This document shows, in pieces, positions 16,235 to 26,318 of a stretch of 64,000 bases of DNA (its first letter is position 1; each line of letters starts with the position of its first letter). The notes beneath the pieces are model-generated. The model was not told the origin of the DNA and searched no databases. It saw nothing but the letters and a program-made list of their open reading frames with translations. The stretch covers positions 1 to 64,000 of the forward strand of contig NZ_FMXR01000019.1 of NCBI RefSeq assembly GCF_900104415.1, given 5' to 3'. The stretch is from Eubacterium oxidoreducens. GTDB taxonomy: Bacteria > Bacillota > Clostridia > Lachnospirales > Lachnospiraceae. Position numbers and translations under genes: made by a program.

Positions 16235-17194
16235 TTAATCGAGCGTTGTCTTTCTTACATTGGATTCAAGCAAACGGTTATACCCCAGCCATTCACCCGG
16301 AGCTGCTCCTGCATTTGCCGCAAACAGCTCTTTCATCGTTTCCATCTTCGCATCAATATTATCGGCAAAATTCAGCGCCATCGCCTCCGCAAGCGCCGGC
16401 TTTTTCGGAGAACCAAATTCAAGCTCGCCGTGATGTGCGATAATACAGTGCTTTAACTCATTTCCAAGTCTAACCGGAAATCCTTCAACACTTCTGATAT
16501 AACGGCCAATCCACTCCGTACCGATAACGATGTGACCGAGAAGCTGTCCCGGGTCTGTGTAATCATTTTCCGGAAAAGTTGACAATTCTTCTAACTTTCC
16601 AATATCGTGAAGCATCGCTGCCGTAATCAAAAGATCACGATTCAATATCGGATACGTCTTTGCCATAAAGTCACACATACCGGTAACCCCCAGCGTATGT
16701 TCTACAAGACCGCCCACATATCCATGATGAACGGTCTTTGCTGCGGAATGAAATTTAAATCGTTTTTCCAGCTCCTTTGATTCCAAAAAAATCTTAGACA
16801 ATAGCTCATGTAAATATGGATTTTCCACCGACTTTGCATATGTTTTTAGTTCTTCGTACATCTCATCGATATTACGCTCAGAGACCGGAAGATATTCTGC
16901 CGGATCATATTCTCCTTCCTCTACCTTACGAACTCTTTTGATATTGAGCTGCAAAGCTCCTTGAAAACTTGTCACATCCCCCATTACCATGACATAATCA
17001 AGTGTATCAAACTCCTCAATCCCAGAAGATCCCAAATCCCAGATTTTACCATCCATCGTCCCTGTCTTGTCCTGTAAAATGAGCGAATCGTAGTTCTTAC
17101 CATTCTTTGCTACAAGCGTACGCTTTTGCTTGCACAAATATACCTCACTGATTCTATCGCCTTCTTTTAAATCCTGAATGTATTTCATTTCCAT
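16235..17194 (-). CDS. yhaM: 3'-5' exoribonuclease YhaM
   Basis: The 319-residue protein has an N-terminal OB-fold (about 1-90) and a C-terminal HD phosphohydrolase domain: HHGYVGGLVEHTLG near 155-168 and AAMLHDIGKLEE near 192-203. This is the YhaM/CBF1 layout, a cytosolic enzyme that trims RNA 3' ends and participates in mRNA turnover. It starts after GAAAGGATATAG. It lies 20 bases after the HtrA-like gene and 13 bases before the GH5 gene, so co-transcription is likely. Confidence 0.92.
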   Translation of the reverse strand: MEMKYIQDLKEGDRISEVYLCKQKRTLVAKNGKNYDSLILQDKTGTMDGKIWDLGSSGIEEFDTLDYVMVMGDVTSFQGALQLNIKRVRKVEEGEYDPAEYLPVSERNIDEMYEELKTYAKSVENPYLHELLSKIFLESKELEKRFKFHSAAKTVHHGYVGGLVEHTLGVTGMCDFMAKTYPILNRDLLITAAMLHDIGKLEELSTFPENDYTDPGQLLGHIVIGTEWIGRYIRSVEGFPVRLGNELKHCIIAHHGELEFGSPKKPALAEAMALNFADNIDAKMETMKELFAANAGAAPGEWLGYNRLLESNVRKTTLD

Positions 17195-17214
17195 CTATAT
17201 CCTTTCTATCCTTA

Positions 17215-18495
17215 CTATTCTTGGAAAGTCTCACCTGCAAGTATCGCCTTACAAGTAATATCTTGATAAGATCCCGTCGTGCTAAGACGCTTTACTTTGA
17301 TGACAATCGCATCATCCGCCTGATAGCCGGACAAAACCTTTTCAAATTCTTCTTGCGTAGAAATGCTCTTATCGTCAATAGCCGTAATCACATCCCCGCT
17401 TTGCATTCCAGCTTCCATAGCCGGTGAATCCATCACAATTTCCGATACATAAACACCATCCGGAAGATTGTGTTCCGTTGCCATCGTCTCTGTCACAGTT
17501 GAACTCTTAATCCCCAGATAGGCAAATTGCTCTCCTTCCAGCAATGCATCTAAAACCGATGAAAGTTCCGAAACAGACACAGCTGTTATCATATCATCTG
17601 CACCACTTAAAGAAAAGTCCTGCATAATAATTCCTTCAATTTCTCCTTCTGTATTGATGAAAGCCCCCTGTGCATTCTCACTTCCGCTAATATCCGTTGT
17701 AATCACTAAATAGTTGTGATCAACACTGCTGACTTTCCTTGTCACGTCCGATACACACCCAACCTCTACAGATCGAATACTCCCAAGCGGACTACCTATT
17801 GCAATAACAATGCTGCCACGATCCAGGTTATCTTCAGATGCAAGCGCTGCTACCGAAATAGCGTCCAGCGTCTCCTCCGAAAGCTCTGACAATGCCACCG
17901 AAATCACTGCCAGACCTGTTACCGTGTCATAGCTTTTGAGCTTAGCCTTCGCTGTGGCATCATCCACAAAGCTAACCGTAATAGAATCGGCATTCTTTAT
18001 CGTGCTATACCGTGTCAAAATCGATATCTTTTTATCGCCTTTCTTAAGTATGATTCCACCACTTTGTCCCTGCTGACTAGACTCTGTTTCAAACCAATCT
18101 TCTCCTGCTACAATCCCCGTGACGGTCACAATCGCAGAATCCATCTTCGTTCCAATCTGATAAAGCTTTTTTTGCTGCGCCGACAGATTTGATACATCCG
18201 CCTCGTCCAATCCACTTTCAACCTCTGATTGGATCATCGACTGAATCTCTTCAAGCACAAGCGAATTGTCTATCAAAGAATCGGTCTGTTGCTCGGTCAT
18301 AACCGTTTCATCATCAATCGCCAATACATTGCTTAAGCCTGTCTGTACAAAGAAAAATACAACCGCCGCCACGGCGCCAAGCACAATTCCAAACACAACA
18401 ACCATCACAAACTGCCGTGTTCGTTTCTTTTTACTGACCGGTTTGTCTTTAATTTCTTCTGAAATAAGTTCATATTCATCCTGATTCAGGCTCAT
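17215..18495 (-). CDS. HtrA/DegP-like protein with PDZ domain, triad missing
   Basis: Start at 18495 (AGAGGA six bases upstream); 426 residues. An N-terminal membrane anchor (about 29-51) is followed by an acidic linker, a trypsin-like domain (about 120-290) and a C-terminal PDZ domain (about 325-415). All three catalytic sites are altered. The expected ILTNNHV-type motif reads ILTRYSTI (159-166, His lost), the TDLAVI-type motif reads TGLAVI (Asp lost), and the GNSGGP motif reads ENAQGA (273-278, Ser lost). It is therefore probably a non-proteolytic binding or chaperone-like protein. First gene of the htrA-yhaM-GH5-rlmD operon, divergent from mutS2. Confidence 0.85.
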   Translation of the reverse strand: MSLNQDEYELISEEIKDKPVSKKKRTRQFVMVVVFGIVLGAVAAVVFFFVQTGLSNVLAIDDETVMTEQQTDSLIDNSLVLEEIQSMIQSEVESGLDEADVSNLSAQQKKLYQIGTKMDSAIVTVTGIVAGEDWFETESSQQGQSGGIILKKGDKKISILTRYSTIKNADSITVSFVDDATAKAKLKSYDTVTGLAVISVALSELSEETLDAISVAALASEDNLDRGSIVIAIGSPLGSIRSVEVGCVSDVTRKVSSVDHNYLVITTDISGSENAQGAFINTEGEIEGIIMQDFSLSGADDMITAVSVSELSSVLDALLEGEQFAYLGIKSSTVTETMATEHNLPDGVYVSEIVMDSPAMEAGMQSGDVITAIDDKSISTQEEFEKVLSGYQADDAIVIKVKRLSTTGSYQDITCKAILAGETFQE

Positions 18496-18641
18496 ACGCA
18501 TTCCTCTCAGCTGCTTTTTTAGTCTGTGCTAATTATACAATTTTAGACGTAACGCGACAAGTTTCCCCGCGTGGCATCTTTCCTAAAAGCCATCTTTAGG
18601 ATAAAATAAGATAAGTACAATAAATGATAAGGAAGTAATCT

Positions 18642-21014
18642 ATGAACCAAAAAGTTCTACATACATTAGAATTCGATAAAATTATACATTTGCTAGAAGA
18701 ACAAGCCTTTAGCGAAGGAGGTAAGACCCTTTGCCATGAGCTTGTTCCTTCAGATGATATCAATCATATTATAAAAATGCAGCAGCAGACCTTTGCCGCA
18801 CTTGGAAGAATCTTTCGCTGCGGAAGTATTTCTTTTTCCGGCGTTCACTCTCTTTCATTTGCCTTGTCAAGGCTCGAAGTCGGCGGTGCACTATCTGCCG
18901 CAGAGCTTCTTCGCATCAGCCATCTTCTTGAGGCTGCCAAGCGCGTTCGAGCCTATGGTGCTACAGATAGTACAGAGAAAAAGGACTGCTTGTCTGATCT
19001 GTTTTTGGCAATCGAGCCACTAACGCCGCTTTGCGATGAAATACGAAGATGCATTCTCTCAGAAGATGAAATTGCTGACGATGCTTCTTCTAACCTTCGT
19101 CATATCCGAAACCAGATGCAAAAGATGCAAGGACGCATCCATTCACAGATGAATGAGATGCTTGCCAATGCCTCTACGCGAGAACATCTGCGAGATCACG
19201 TGATTACTATGCGTAATGGCCGCTATTGTCTACCGGTAAAAGCAGATGCCAAATCGCTCGTTCCCGGTATGATTCACGATCAGTCTTCTACCGGTTCTAC
19301 CTTATTTATCGAGCCGATGGCTGTAGTCAAACTAAACAACGATTTAAAACAGCTTTCTTTGGATGAGAAAGAGGAAATCGAGAAAATTCTCGCCAATTTA
19401 AGTGAGCAGGCAGCCGCATACTCTACTTGTCTTGCCGAAGATTACCGTCTGCTTACGCAGCTTGATTTTATCTTCGCACGAGGTATGCTTGCCAAAAATA
19501 TGAATGCCTCAAGACCGATTCTAAAAGAAGATGCCGTTGTAAGAATTCGTGGAGGTCGTCATCCACTTTTAGATCCCAAGAAAGTGGTTCCAATCGATGT
19601 ACATCTTGGATACGACTTTCATCAGCTTATCATCACAGGTCCCAATACCGGTGGTAAAACAGTTTCACTAAAGACCGTTGGTTTATTTTGCCTTATGGCT
19701 CAGGCCGGACTTCACATTCCGGCACTTGACCGATGTGAGATTGGAATATTTCACGAAATCTATGCGGATATTGGCGATGAACAAAGCATTGAGCAAAGTC
19801 TTTCTACTTTCTCTTCCCACATGACCAATATCGTTTCCATCTTAGAACATGCTAACCACAAGAGTCTGGTTCTATTTGACGAATTATGTGCCGGAACCGA
19901 TCCAACGGAAGGTGCAGCACTTGCTATCTCGATTCTAGATTGTCTGCGCCAAAACCATGTTTTAACAATGGCAACAACACATTACAGCGAGATGAAGGCC
20001 TATGCCCTAAGCACGGAAGATGTGGAAAATGCAAGCTGCGAATTCGACGTTAAAACCTTATCTCCAACCTATCATCTGATGATTGGAGTTCCCGGTAAAA
20101 GTAATGCATTTGCCATATCCGGCAAACTCGGACTTGACCAGAATCTAATCGACAATGCCCGTGAGCGCATGAGCCAGTCCCAGATTGATTTTGAAAATCT
20201 CATCTCCGACTTAGAAAACAGCCGTGCCAATGCCCGTCGCATGGAACTTGAGGCTCAAAGCTATAAGTCAGAAATAGAAGTTCTCAAAAAGCGTGCTGAG
20301 GAGAAAGAACAGCGAATTTCCACCAATCGGGATAAGATTATTCGTGAGGCTAACGAAAAAGCACAGGAAATCCTAAGTGAAGCCAAAGAAATCGCCGACA
20401 AAACCATTCGTGATTTCCAAAAATACGCTTCCTCCAATCCGGATATTCGCAAAATGGAACAGCAACGTGCGCTCGTCCGTGAGCAGATGAAAAAATCAGC
20501 CAATGCCTCTACTATGAACTCTACTCCAAAGAAAAAGAAACCGCTTCCGAAAAATCTTCGAATCGGTGACAAAGTGAAAGTTCTCTCCATGAATCTTACC
20601 GGTACCGTTCACTCCCTTCCTAATGCAAAAGGCGAATTGACTGTACAGATGGGAATCTTAAACTCCAAAGTACAACTTAACGATCTTGAATTCATCGAAG
20701 AGGCTATCGATTTTCAGAGCAAAACACCGAAAACTTCTGCCGGTAAACTTAAAATGAACAAAAGCCAGGCTGTTTCCACAGAAATCAATTTGCTTGGAAA
20801 GACCGCCGACGAAGCGATCGCCCTTTTGGACAAATATATCGACGACGCAGTATTAGCTCATATTCCTTCCGTACGAATTGTACACGGTAAGGGTACCGGA
20901 GTCCTTCGCAGTGCCGTCCAAAAATATCTAAAAACCAATCGCAGCGTTGCATCCTATCGTCTAGGCGCCTTTGGCGAAGGTGACAGCGGTGTAACGATTG
21001 CAGAATTAAAATAG
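18642..21014 (+). CDS. mutS2: Endonuclease MutS2
   Basis: This 790-residue protein has the MutS2 layout: core and clamp (about 1-310), ATPase with Walker A GPNTGGKTVS near 336-345 and LFDELCAGTDPTEGAAL near 408, a coiled coil (about 515-620), and a C-terminal Smr nuclease domain with VRIVHGKGTGVLR near 745. MutS2 suppresses homologous recombination and/or acts on collided ribosomes in Firmicutes. It starts after AAGGAAG and is followed 15 bases later by the two-component genes. Confidence 0.95.
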   Translation: MNQKVLHTLEFDKIIHLLEEQAFSEGGKTLCHELVPSDDINHIIKMQQQTFAALGRIFRCGSISFSGVHSLSFALSRLEVGGALSAAELLRISHLLEAAKRVRAYGATDSTEKKDCLSDLFLAIEPLTPLCDEIRRCILSEDEIADDASSNLRHIRNQMQKMQGRIHSQMNEMLANASTREHLRDHVITMRNGRYCLPVKADAKSLVPGMIHDQSSTGSTLFIEPMAVVKLNNDLKQLSLDEKEEIEKILANLSEQAAAYSTCLAEDYRLLTQLDFIFARGMLAKNMNASRPILKEDAVVRIRGGRHPLLDPKKVVPIDVHLGYDFHQLIITGPNTGGKTVSLKTVGLFCLMAQAGLHIPALDRCEIGIFHEIYADIGDEQSIEQSLSTFSSHMTNIVSILEHANHKSLVLFDELCAGTDPTEGAALAISILDCLRQNHVLTMATTHYSEMKAYALSTEDVENASCEFDVKTLSPTYHLMIGVPGKSNAFAISGKLGLDQNLIDNARERMSQSQIDFENLISDLENSRANARRMELEAQSYKSEIEVLKKRAEEKEQRISTNRDKIIREANEKAQEILSEAKEIADKTIRDFQKYASSNPDIRKMEQQRALVREQMKKSANASTMNSTPKKKKPLPKNLRIGDKVKVLSMNLTGTVHSLPNAKGELTVQMGILNSKVQLNDLEFIEEAIDFQSKTPKTSAGKLKMNKSQAVSTEINLLGKTADEAIALLDKYIDDAVLAHIPSVRIVHGKGTGVLRSAVQKYLKTNRSVASYRLGAFGEGDSGVTIAELK

Positions 21015-21029
21015 GGGAGGAGCCAATCA

Positions 21030-21731
21030 ATGGTTGCAAAACAAAAAATTCTTATTGTTGATGATGATGCCAATATTGCAGAACTAATTAGTTTATATCT
21101 GACTAAGGAATGCTTTGATACCATGATGGTATTAGATGGAGAAGAAGCACTTAAGGCCTTTTCGGAATATAAGCCTAATCTCATTTTATTAGACTTAATG
21201 CTCCCGGGAATAGACGGTTATCAGGTCTGCCGTGAGATTCGTGCCAAAAGTTCTGTCCCGATTATTATGCTTTCAGCCAAAGGTGAAGTGTTTGATAAGG
21301 TTCTTGGACTCGAACTTGGGGCAGACGACTACATTATTAAACCATTTGACTCAAAAGAACTTGTCGCACGTGTAAAAGCCGTACTAAGACGTTATACACC
21401 GGAACAAGAAAAAAACAACGGTTCCGATACGCGATGTGTCGAATATCCGGATTTATCTATTAATCAAACCAATTATTCCGTTATTTATCAGGGAAAACAG
21501 ATTGATATGCCACCAAAGGAACTTGAACTGCTTTATTTTCTGGCCTCTCAGCCAAATCAAGTCTTTACTAGAGAACAGCTTCTCGATCATATATGGGGCT
21601 ATGAATATATCGGGGACACGCGAACCGTTGATGTTCATGTAAAACGAATTCGCGAAAAGATTCATGATAATAATAACTGGAGCATCTCTACGGTATGGGG
21701 AATCGGATATAAATTTGAGGTAAAAGCATGA
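21030..21731 (+). CDS. OmpR/PhoB-family response regulator
   Basis: This 233-residue regulator has a receiver domain with the phospho-acceptor Asp in LILLDLMLPGIDGYQ (about D54) and the acidic pair VDDDANI near 11, the Lys in IIKPFDS near 107, and a C-terminal winged helix (about 130-230) containing GDTRTVDVHVKRIREK. A GGGGAGGAG site precedes the ATG. Its stop overlaps the kinase start by four bases (ATGA), so the pair is coupled. The stimulus is unknown. Confidence 0.95.
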   Translation: MVAKQKILIVDDDANIAELISLYLTKECFDTMMVLDGEEALKAFSEYKPNLILLDLMLPGIDGYQVCREIRAKSSVPIIMLSAKGEVFDKVLGLELGADDYIIKPFDSKELVARVKAVLRRYTPEQEKNNGSDTRCVEYPDLSINQTNYSVIYQGKQIDMPPKELELLYFLASQPNQVFTREQLLDHIWGYEYIGDTRTVDVHVKRIREKIHDNNNWSISTVWGIGYKFEVKA

Positions 21732-23140
21732 AAATATCAATACGATTGAAACTGATTATCGGATATATCTTATTTGGCATCGTCGGTTTTATTCTTATTT
21801 CATCATTTACATACAAAAACGCCTTAAAATCTACGACTAAGTCACGTGCACAGTCGCTCTACAAGGAAGCAACATCCATTTCTCAGTCCTATGCAACCGA
21901 GTATTATGGAAATACTTTAAGTGCGCAGGAAATGAAACGCATCTTGACTTCTCTATCAAGCTTTATGGATGGTGAAATCTGGCTTGTATCTTCTGCTGGT
22001 AAGATTACGCTAAGCACAGACACTTCCCGCGTCGGCACTGCTCTAGATCAATTTGACGTTACGGATTTTGGAAGTCACAATTATGTCATCGGTGATTTCT
22101 ACAATATTTTTTCCGCAGAATATCTAAGCGTCTATGCACCGGTTACAACGGACTACACGGTGCGCGGTTATGTTCTGATCCATCTTCCGATGAGCGCCAT
22201 AGAATCGGATGCATTAAATCTACTTAACACGGCCTATCTGACTTACTTATTTTTAATGCTGATTCTTCTTGGCTGTATGCTGCTTATTTTGTTCACTTGG
22301 ATTCGCAAGATGGAGAAAGTAAAAAAACATCTTAAAGACTACCATAATGGCAATATCACAACTCCAATTACATTTTCTGCGTTGGATGATATTAGCGATA
22401 TTACCGCATATATCTCTTATATGGAACAAAGACTTGGTTCTCTTGAAGAAGATCAACGTAACTTTATTTCCAACATCTCTCATGATTTTCGTTCTCCATT
22501 GACTTCTCTAAAAGGTTACATTGAAGCCATGCTTGACGGCACTATTCCACCAGAGATGTATAATAAATACTTAAAGATTGTTTTAACTGAAGCTAAGCGT
22601 CTTAGCAAATTATCGGAAAGCCTCTTAGAGCTTAATAAAACCGGCTCTAAAGGCGCACTTTTAGACATAACAGACTTTGATCTTCACCAAATGATTCGCT
22701 CTGCTCTTATGACATTTGAAGGACAATGTAAGGAACGCGAAATCCATTTTAAACTATCTCTTACCGGTCAAAAGCTCTTCGTTTCTGCCGATATGTCGAA
22801 GATTCAACAGATTCTCTACAATCTTATTGATAATGCCATCAAGTTTAGCTTCGACCAATCTGACATTCATATAGAAACCTCTATTAAGGGCGGCAAAGTC
22901 TTCGTCTCTGTTAAGGATCATGGCGCCGGCATTGCCAAGGAAGACCTTCCTAAGATCTGGGATCGTTTCTATAAGAGCGATTCCTCAAGAGGTAAGGATA
23001 AGAAAGGATCCGGTATCGGGCTTTCGATAGTGAAAGGCATTATCCAGGCACACGGTGAAAATATTAATGTTGTCAGTACGGTTGATGCCGGCACGGAATT
23101 TATCTTTACGCTGCCACTTGCAGATCGTGAGAAATTATAG
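21728..23140 (+). CDS. Sensor histidine kinase
   Basis: This 470-residue membrane kinase has a first helix at about 8-26, an extracytoplasmic sensor (about 27-165), a second helix at about 168-190, a HAMP-like linker, the HisKA box FISNISHDFRSPLTSLKG near 245-262, and an HATPase_c domain with N (NLIDNAIKF), G1 (DHGAGI) and G2 (GSGIGLSI) boxes. It partners with the upstream response regulator. Transcription ends at a shared bidirectional terminator opposite the r-protein operon. Confidence 0.95.
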   Translation: MKISIRLKLIIGYILFGIVGFILISSFTYKNALKSTTKSRAQSLYKEATSISQSYATEYYGNTLSAQEMKRILTSLSSFMDGEIWLVSSAGKITLSTDTSRVGTALDQFDVTDFGSHNYVIGDFYNIFSAEYLSVYAPVTTDYTVRGYVLIHLPMSAIESDALNLLNTAYLTYLFLMLILLGCMLLILFTWIRKMEKVKKHLKDYHNGNITTPITFSALDDISDITAYISYMEQRLGSLEEDQRNFISNISHDFRSPLTSLKGYIEAMLDGTIPPEMYNKYLKIVLTEAKRLSKLSESLLELNKTGSKGALLDITDFDLHQMIRSALMTFEGQCKEREIHFKLSLTGQKLFVSADMSKIQQILYNLIDNAIKFSFDQSDIHIETSIKGGKVFVSVKDHGAGIAKEDLPKIWDRFYKSDSSRGKDKKGSGIGLSIVKGIIQAHGENINVVSTVDAGTEFIFTLPLADREKL

Positions 23141-23176
23141 AAAAAAGAGTTGCCGCAATGCGACAACTCTTTTTTT
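23141..23176. terminator. Bidirectional terminator
   Basis: AAAAAAGAGTTG (23141-23152) pairs with CAACTCTTTTTT (23164-23175) around an 11-base loop. The flanking A and T tracts make it a Rho-independent terminator on both strands, serving the histidine kinase gene on the plus strand and the end of the r-protein superoperon after rplQ on the minus strand. Confidence 0.9.
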
Positions 23177-23192
23177 ATCAAGATCTAATATG

Positions 23193-23723
23193 TTATACAA
23201 GCTCTAACAGAACTTCTAAAGCACCGTCACCTTTACGCTGACCAATCTTAACGATACGAGTATATCCACCGTTACGATCTGTGTACTTTGGTGCGATCTC
23301 ATCGAATAATTTAGCAACAAGATCAACTTCCTTAGCCTGCTTCTTAGCTCCATTTTCAGCAGCTTCCTTAACAGGATAAAGAACTTTTAACATCTGACGT
23401 CTAGCATGAAGACGAGAAGGCATATCCTTCTTAATTGTCTTTTCTACTTCATCATAAACAGTCTTCTTCTTACCATCTACAACTTCTTTTACACGCTTTC
23501 CATCAGCAGTCTTCTGTGCCACTTTAGCCTTTACAGTAACTTCTTCAAAGTTATCCTTTTCCTTTACTGCAAGTGCAATAAGACCTTCTGCAACCTTACG
23601 AACTTCCTTAGCTCTAGCCTCAGTTGTAACAATCTTACCATTGTTCAGTAATGCAGTCACCTGACTTCTGATTAACGCTTTTCTCTGATCAGATGTTCTT
23701 CCTAATTTTCTGTACTTTGCCAT
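23193..23723 (-). CDS. rplQ: 50S ribosomal protein L17, extended form
   Basis: This 176-residue L17 lines the exit-tunnel end of the large subunit. The N-terminal half is standard ([18 protein letters not shown]). Residues about 73-130 form a charged Lys/Glu/Val-rich insertion not found in the usual 115-130 residue L17, before the conserved C-terminal [15 protein letters not shown]. It is the last gene of the superoperon, 160 bases after rpoA. Confidence 0.95.
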   Translation of the reverse strand: MAKYRKLGRTSDQRKALIRSQVTALLNNGKIVTTEARAKEVRKVAEGLIALAVKEKDNFEEVTVKAKVAQKTADGKRVKEVVDGKKKTVYDEVEKTIKKDMPSRLHARRQMLKVLYPVKEAAENGAKKQAKEVDLVAKLFDEIAPKYTDRNGGYTRIVKIGQRKGDGALEVLLELV

Positions 23724-23883
23724 TATATAATTCCTCCATTATTGTGGTGCATTTGCAAACGCTCTTTGGTCTTACTTCGCAGATGACAATTTCCTCCACT
23801 ATGCTATTATCAGCTCATGGATTGACCGGTCAAGCTGCCTTGTGGTCTTACGCGGCCAGCCAAATGATTAACTTTAACTATTA
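23724..23883 (-). other. rpoA-rplQ spacer with palindrome
   Basis: No gene is visible. The spacer has a perfect 12-base palindrome TTGACCGGTCAA at 23822-23833, a stretch repeating GTAAGACCA, and an extra GGAGGAAATTG that resembles a ribosome binding site but has no following frame. It is longer than most gaps in the operon. Confidence 0.4.
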
Positions 23884-24846
23884 TTATGCCTCTTCGCCCT
23901 GATTTAATTCTAAGCCAAGCTCTTTCAACTTTGCTAACACTTCTTCGAGAGACTTACGACCAAGGTTACGTACCTTCATCATGTCTTCCGGAGTCTTGTT
24001 AATCAGTTCTTCAACCGTATTGATACCAGCTCTCTTTAAGCAATTATAAGAACGTACCGAAAGTTCCAATTCATCAATATTTAATACTAGAGCCTTTTGC
24101 TTTTCATCCGGATCTTTCTCGCTCATTACCTCAACTTCTTTCGCTGTCTCAGATAAGTTAATGAACAAGCTAAGATGTTCGCTTAATACCTTAGCAGCAA
24201 GTCCTACTGCTTCATCCGGCTCTATTGTTCCATTCGTATATACATCTAATGTCAGTTTATCATAGTCTGTAATCTGACCTACTCGTGTATTTTCTACTGT
24301 AAGATTAACACGCTCTACAGGTGTATAAATAGAATCAACTGCGATTACACCGATTGGTGTATCTTCCGTTTTGTTCTTATCCGCACTAACATAACCTCTT
24401 CCTTTTGTAATGGTAAGTTCCATATACAATTTGGAATCAGTACCGCCATTTAAAGTAGCAATATGCAAATCCGGATTCATAATCTGAATATCGCTATCCA
24501 CCTGAATATCTGCAGCTGTCACATTGCCTTCGCCTTCAAACTCAAGGTATGCAACCTTAGGTTCATCAGACTGGCTATTGTTTCGAATGGAAAGATTCTT
24601 GATGTTCATAACAATTTCCGTAACATCTTCTTTCACTCCAGGAATTGAACTAAATTCATGAAGAACTCCATCAATCTTAACCTGACTAACCGCTGCTCCC
24701 GGCAAAGAAGAAAGCATAATTCTTCTTAAAGAATTTCCAAGTGTTGTTCCATAGCCTCTTTCTAATGGCTCAACAACAAATCTACCGTATTTTTTATCTT
24801 CAGAGATTTCTGCAATCTCAATCTTAGGTTTTTCAAAATCAAACAC
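23884..24846 (-). CDS. rpoA: RNA polymerase alpha subunit
   Basis: This 320-residue protein has the alpha N-terminal assembly domain ([20 protein letters not shown] near 31-50) and the C-terminal alphaCTD with helix-hairpin-helix ([20 protein letters not shown] near 293-312) that contacts UP elements and activators. It sits between rpsD and rplQ as in most Firmicutes. Confidence 0.98.
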   Translation of the reverse strand: MFDFEKPKIEIAEISEDKKYGRFVVEPLERGYGTTLGNSLRRIMLSSLPGAAVSQVKIDGVLHEFSSIPGVKEDVTEIVMNIKNLSIRNNSQSDEPKVAYLEFEGEGNVTAADIQVDSDIQIMNPDLHIATLNGGTDSKLYMELTITKGRGYVSADKNKTEDTPIGVIAVDSIYTPVERVNLTVENTRVGQITDYDKLTLDVYTNGTIEPDEAVGLAAKVLSEHLSLFINLSETAKEVEVMSEKDPDEKQKALVLNIDELELSVRSYNCLKRAGINTVEELINKTPEDMMKVRNLGRKSLEEVLAKLKELGLELNQGEEA

Positions 24847-24897
24847 GCTTTTTGCTCCTCCTTTTCGGGCCGTAAATATTTGCTAATTAACCGAATC

Positions 24898-25491
24898 TTA
24901 CTTAGAATATAACTCGACGATCAACATTTCATCAACTGGTACGTCAATTGCGTCACGATTTGGTAATTCCTTAACTGTTGCGCTTAAATTCTCAGCGTCA
25001 ACATCAAGCCATTCAGGTACAAGTCTACCAGCTGTTACTGCAGTAATATCCTTAAATCTCTGAATACCCTTTGACTTTTCTTTAATCTCGATTACATCAC
25101 CGGCCTTAACAAGATAAGAAGGAATGTTTACGATCTTACCGTTAACTGTTACATGCTTGTGATCAACAACCTGTCTTGCTTCTCTTCTGGTTCTTGCGAA
25201 TCCAAGACGGAAAATTACATTATCAAGACGGCTCTCTAAGATGACCATAAGGTTTTCACCAGTCATACCTTTCATCTTATCTGCCTTAACATAATAGTTA
25301 TGGAAAGGTTTTTCCAAAACTCCATAAATGAATTTTGCTTTCTGCTTTTCTCTTAACTGAAGGCCATACTCTGACATTTTTCTGTTAGAGCGCTTCAGTG
25401 ATCTATTAGATTTCTTATCTACGCCTAAATATACCGGATCTAGACCAAGTGATCTACATCTTTTCAGTATTGGTGTTTTATTTACTGCCAT
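24898..25491 (-). CDS. rpsD: 30S ribosomal protein S4
   Basis: S4 (197 residues) starts 30S assembly on the 5' domain of 16S rRNA. It has the N-terminal S4 region and the S4 RNA-binding domain (LESRLDNVIFRLGFARTRRE near 86-105). No Cys zinc finger is seen at the N-terminus. It is preceded by an AGGAGG-type site 18 bases after rpsK. Confidence 0.97.
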   Translation of the reverse strand: MAVNKTPILKRCRSLGLDPVYLGVDKKSNRSLKRSNRKMSEYGLQLREKQKAKFIYGVLEKPFHNYYVKADKMKGMTGENLMVILESRLDNVIFRLGFARTRREARQVVDHKHVTVNGKIVNIPSYLVKAGDVIEIKEKSKGIQRFKDITAVTAGRLVPEWLDVDAENLSATVKELPNRDAIDVPVDEMLIVELYSK

Positions 25492-25509
25492 CGATCAATT
25501 ACCTCCTGA

Positions 25510-25905
25510 TTATACTCTTCTACGCTTTGGTGGGCGGCATCCGTTATGAGGAACCGGAGTAACATCCTTAATTGATGTAACTTCAAGACCACATGCCTGA
25601 AGGGCACGGATTGCTGCTTCACGACCTGAACCAGGTCCTTTAACCATTACGTCTACTGTCTTTAATCCATGAACCAAAGCTGCCTTAGTAGCTGTCTCTG
25701 CTGCCATCTGTGCAGCATATGGAGTAGATTTCCTTGAACCTCTAAATCCAAGACCACCAGCACTAGCCCATGATAACGCATTACCTTCTGTATCAGTAAT
25801 TGTTACAATTGTATTATTGAATGATGACTGAATATGTGCCTGTCCACGTTCAACGTTTTTCTTTACACGACGTTTTGTCACTTTTTTTGTAACTTTTTTA
25901 GCCAT
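25510..25905 (-). CDS. rpsK: 30S ribosomal protein S11
   Basis: S11 (131 residues) lies on the platform of the 30S subunit. The C-terminal [17 protein letters not shown] is the family signature, and the basic N-terminus is typical. It follows rpsM by 44 bases within the alpha part of the superoperon. Confidence 0.98.
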   Translation of the reverse strand: MAKKVTKKVTKRRVKKNVERGQAHIQSSFNNTIVTITDTEGNALSWASAGGLGFRGSRKSTPYAAQMAAETATKAALVHGLKTVDVMVKGPGSGREAAIRALQACGLEVTSIKDVTPVPHNGCRPPKRRRV

Positions 25906-25949
25906 ATTTAAACTAACCTACTTTCTTAAAATCAAAATTGGGTTGCTAC

Positions 25950-26318
25950 TTATTTCTTCTTATTAGCAACAGTTCTCTTTGGTCCTTTTCTTGTTCTGGC
26001 ATTGTTCTTTGTGTTCTGTCCACGAACAGGAAGACCTTTTCTATGACGGATTCCACGATAGCATCCGATTTCCTGTAATCTCTTGATGTTCATGAGGATT
26101 TCTCTACGAAGATCACCCTCTACAGTCTGAGTTTCATCAATTACAGCGCTGATTCTCTTTACTTCATCGTCAGTCAGATCTCTTACACGAGTATCTGGAT
26201 CTACTTTAGCTTCTGCAAGAATACGATCTGCACTGGTTCTGCCAATTCCGTAAATATATGTCAAGCCAATCTCAACACGTTTTTCTCTTGGTAAATCTAC
26301 ACCTGCGATACGAGCCAT
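25950..26318 (-). CDS. rpsM: 30S ribosomal protein S13
   Basis: S13 (122 residues) sits in the 30S head and contacts the P-site tRNA and S19. The start [20 protein letters not shown] and [17 protein letters not shown] near 90-106 are diagnostic. A 269-base structured leader separates it from rpmJ, the usual place for alpha-operon control. Confidence 0.98.
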   Translation of the reverse strand: MARIAGVDLPREKRVEIGLTYIYGIGRTSADRILAEAKVDPDTRVRDLTDDEVKRISAVIDETQTVEGDLRREILMNIKRLQEIGCYRGIRHRKGLPVRGQNTKNNARTRKGPKRTVANKKK

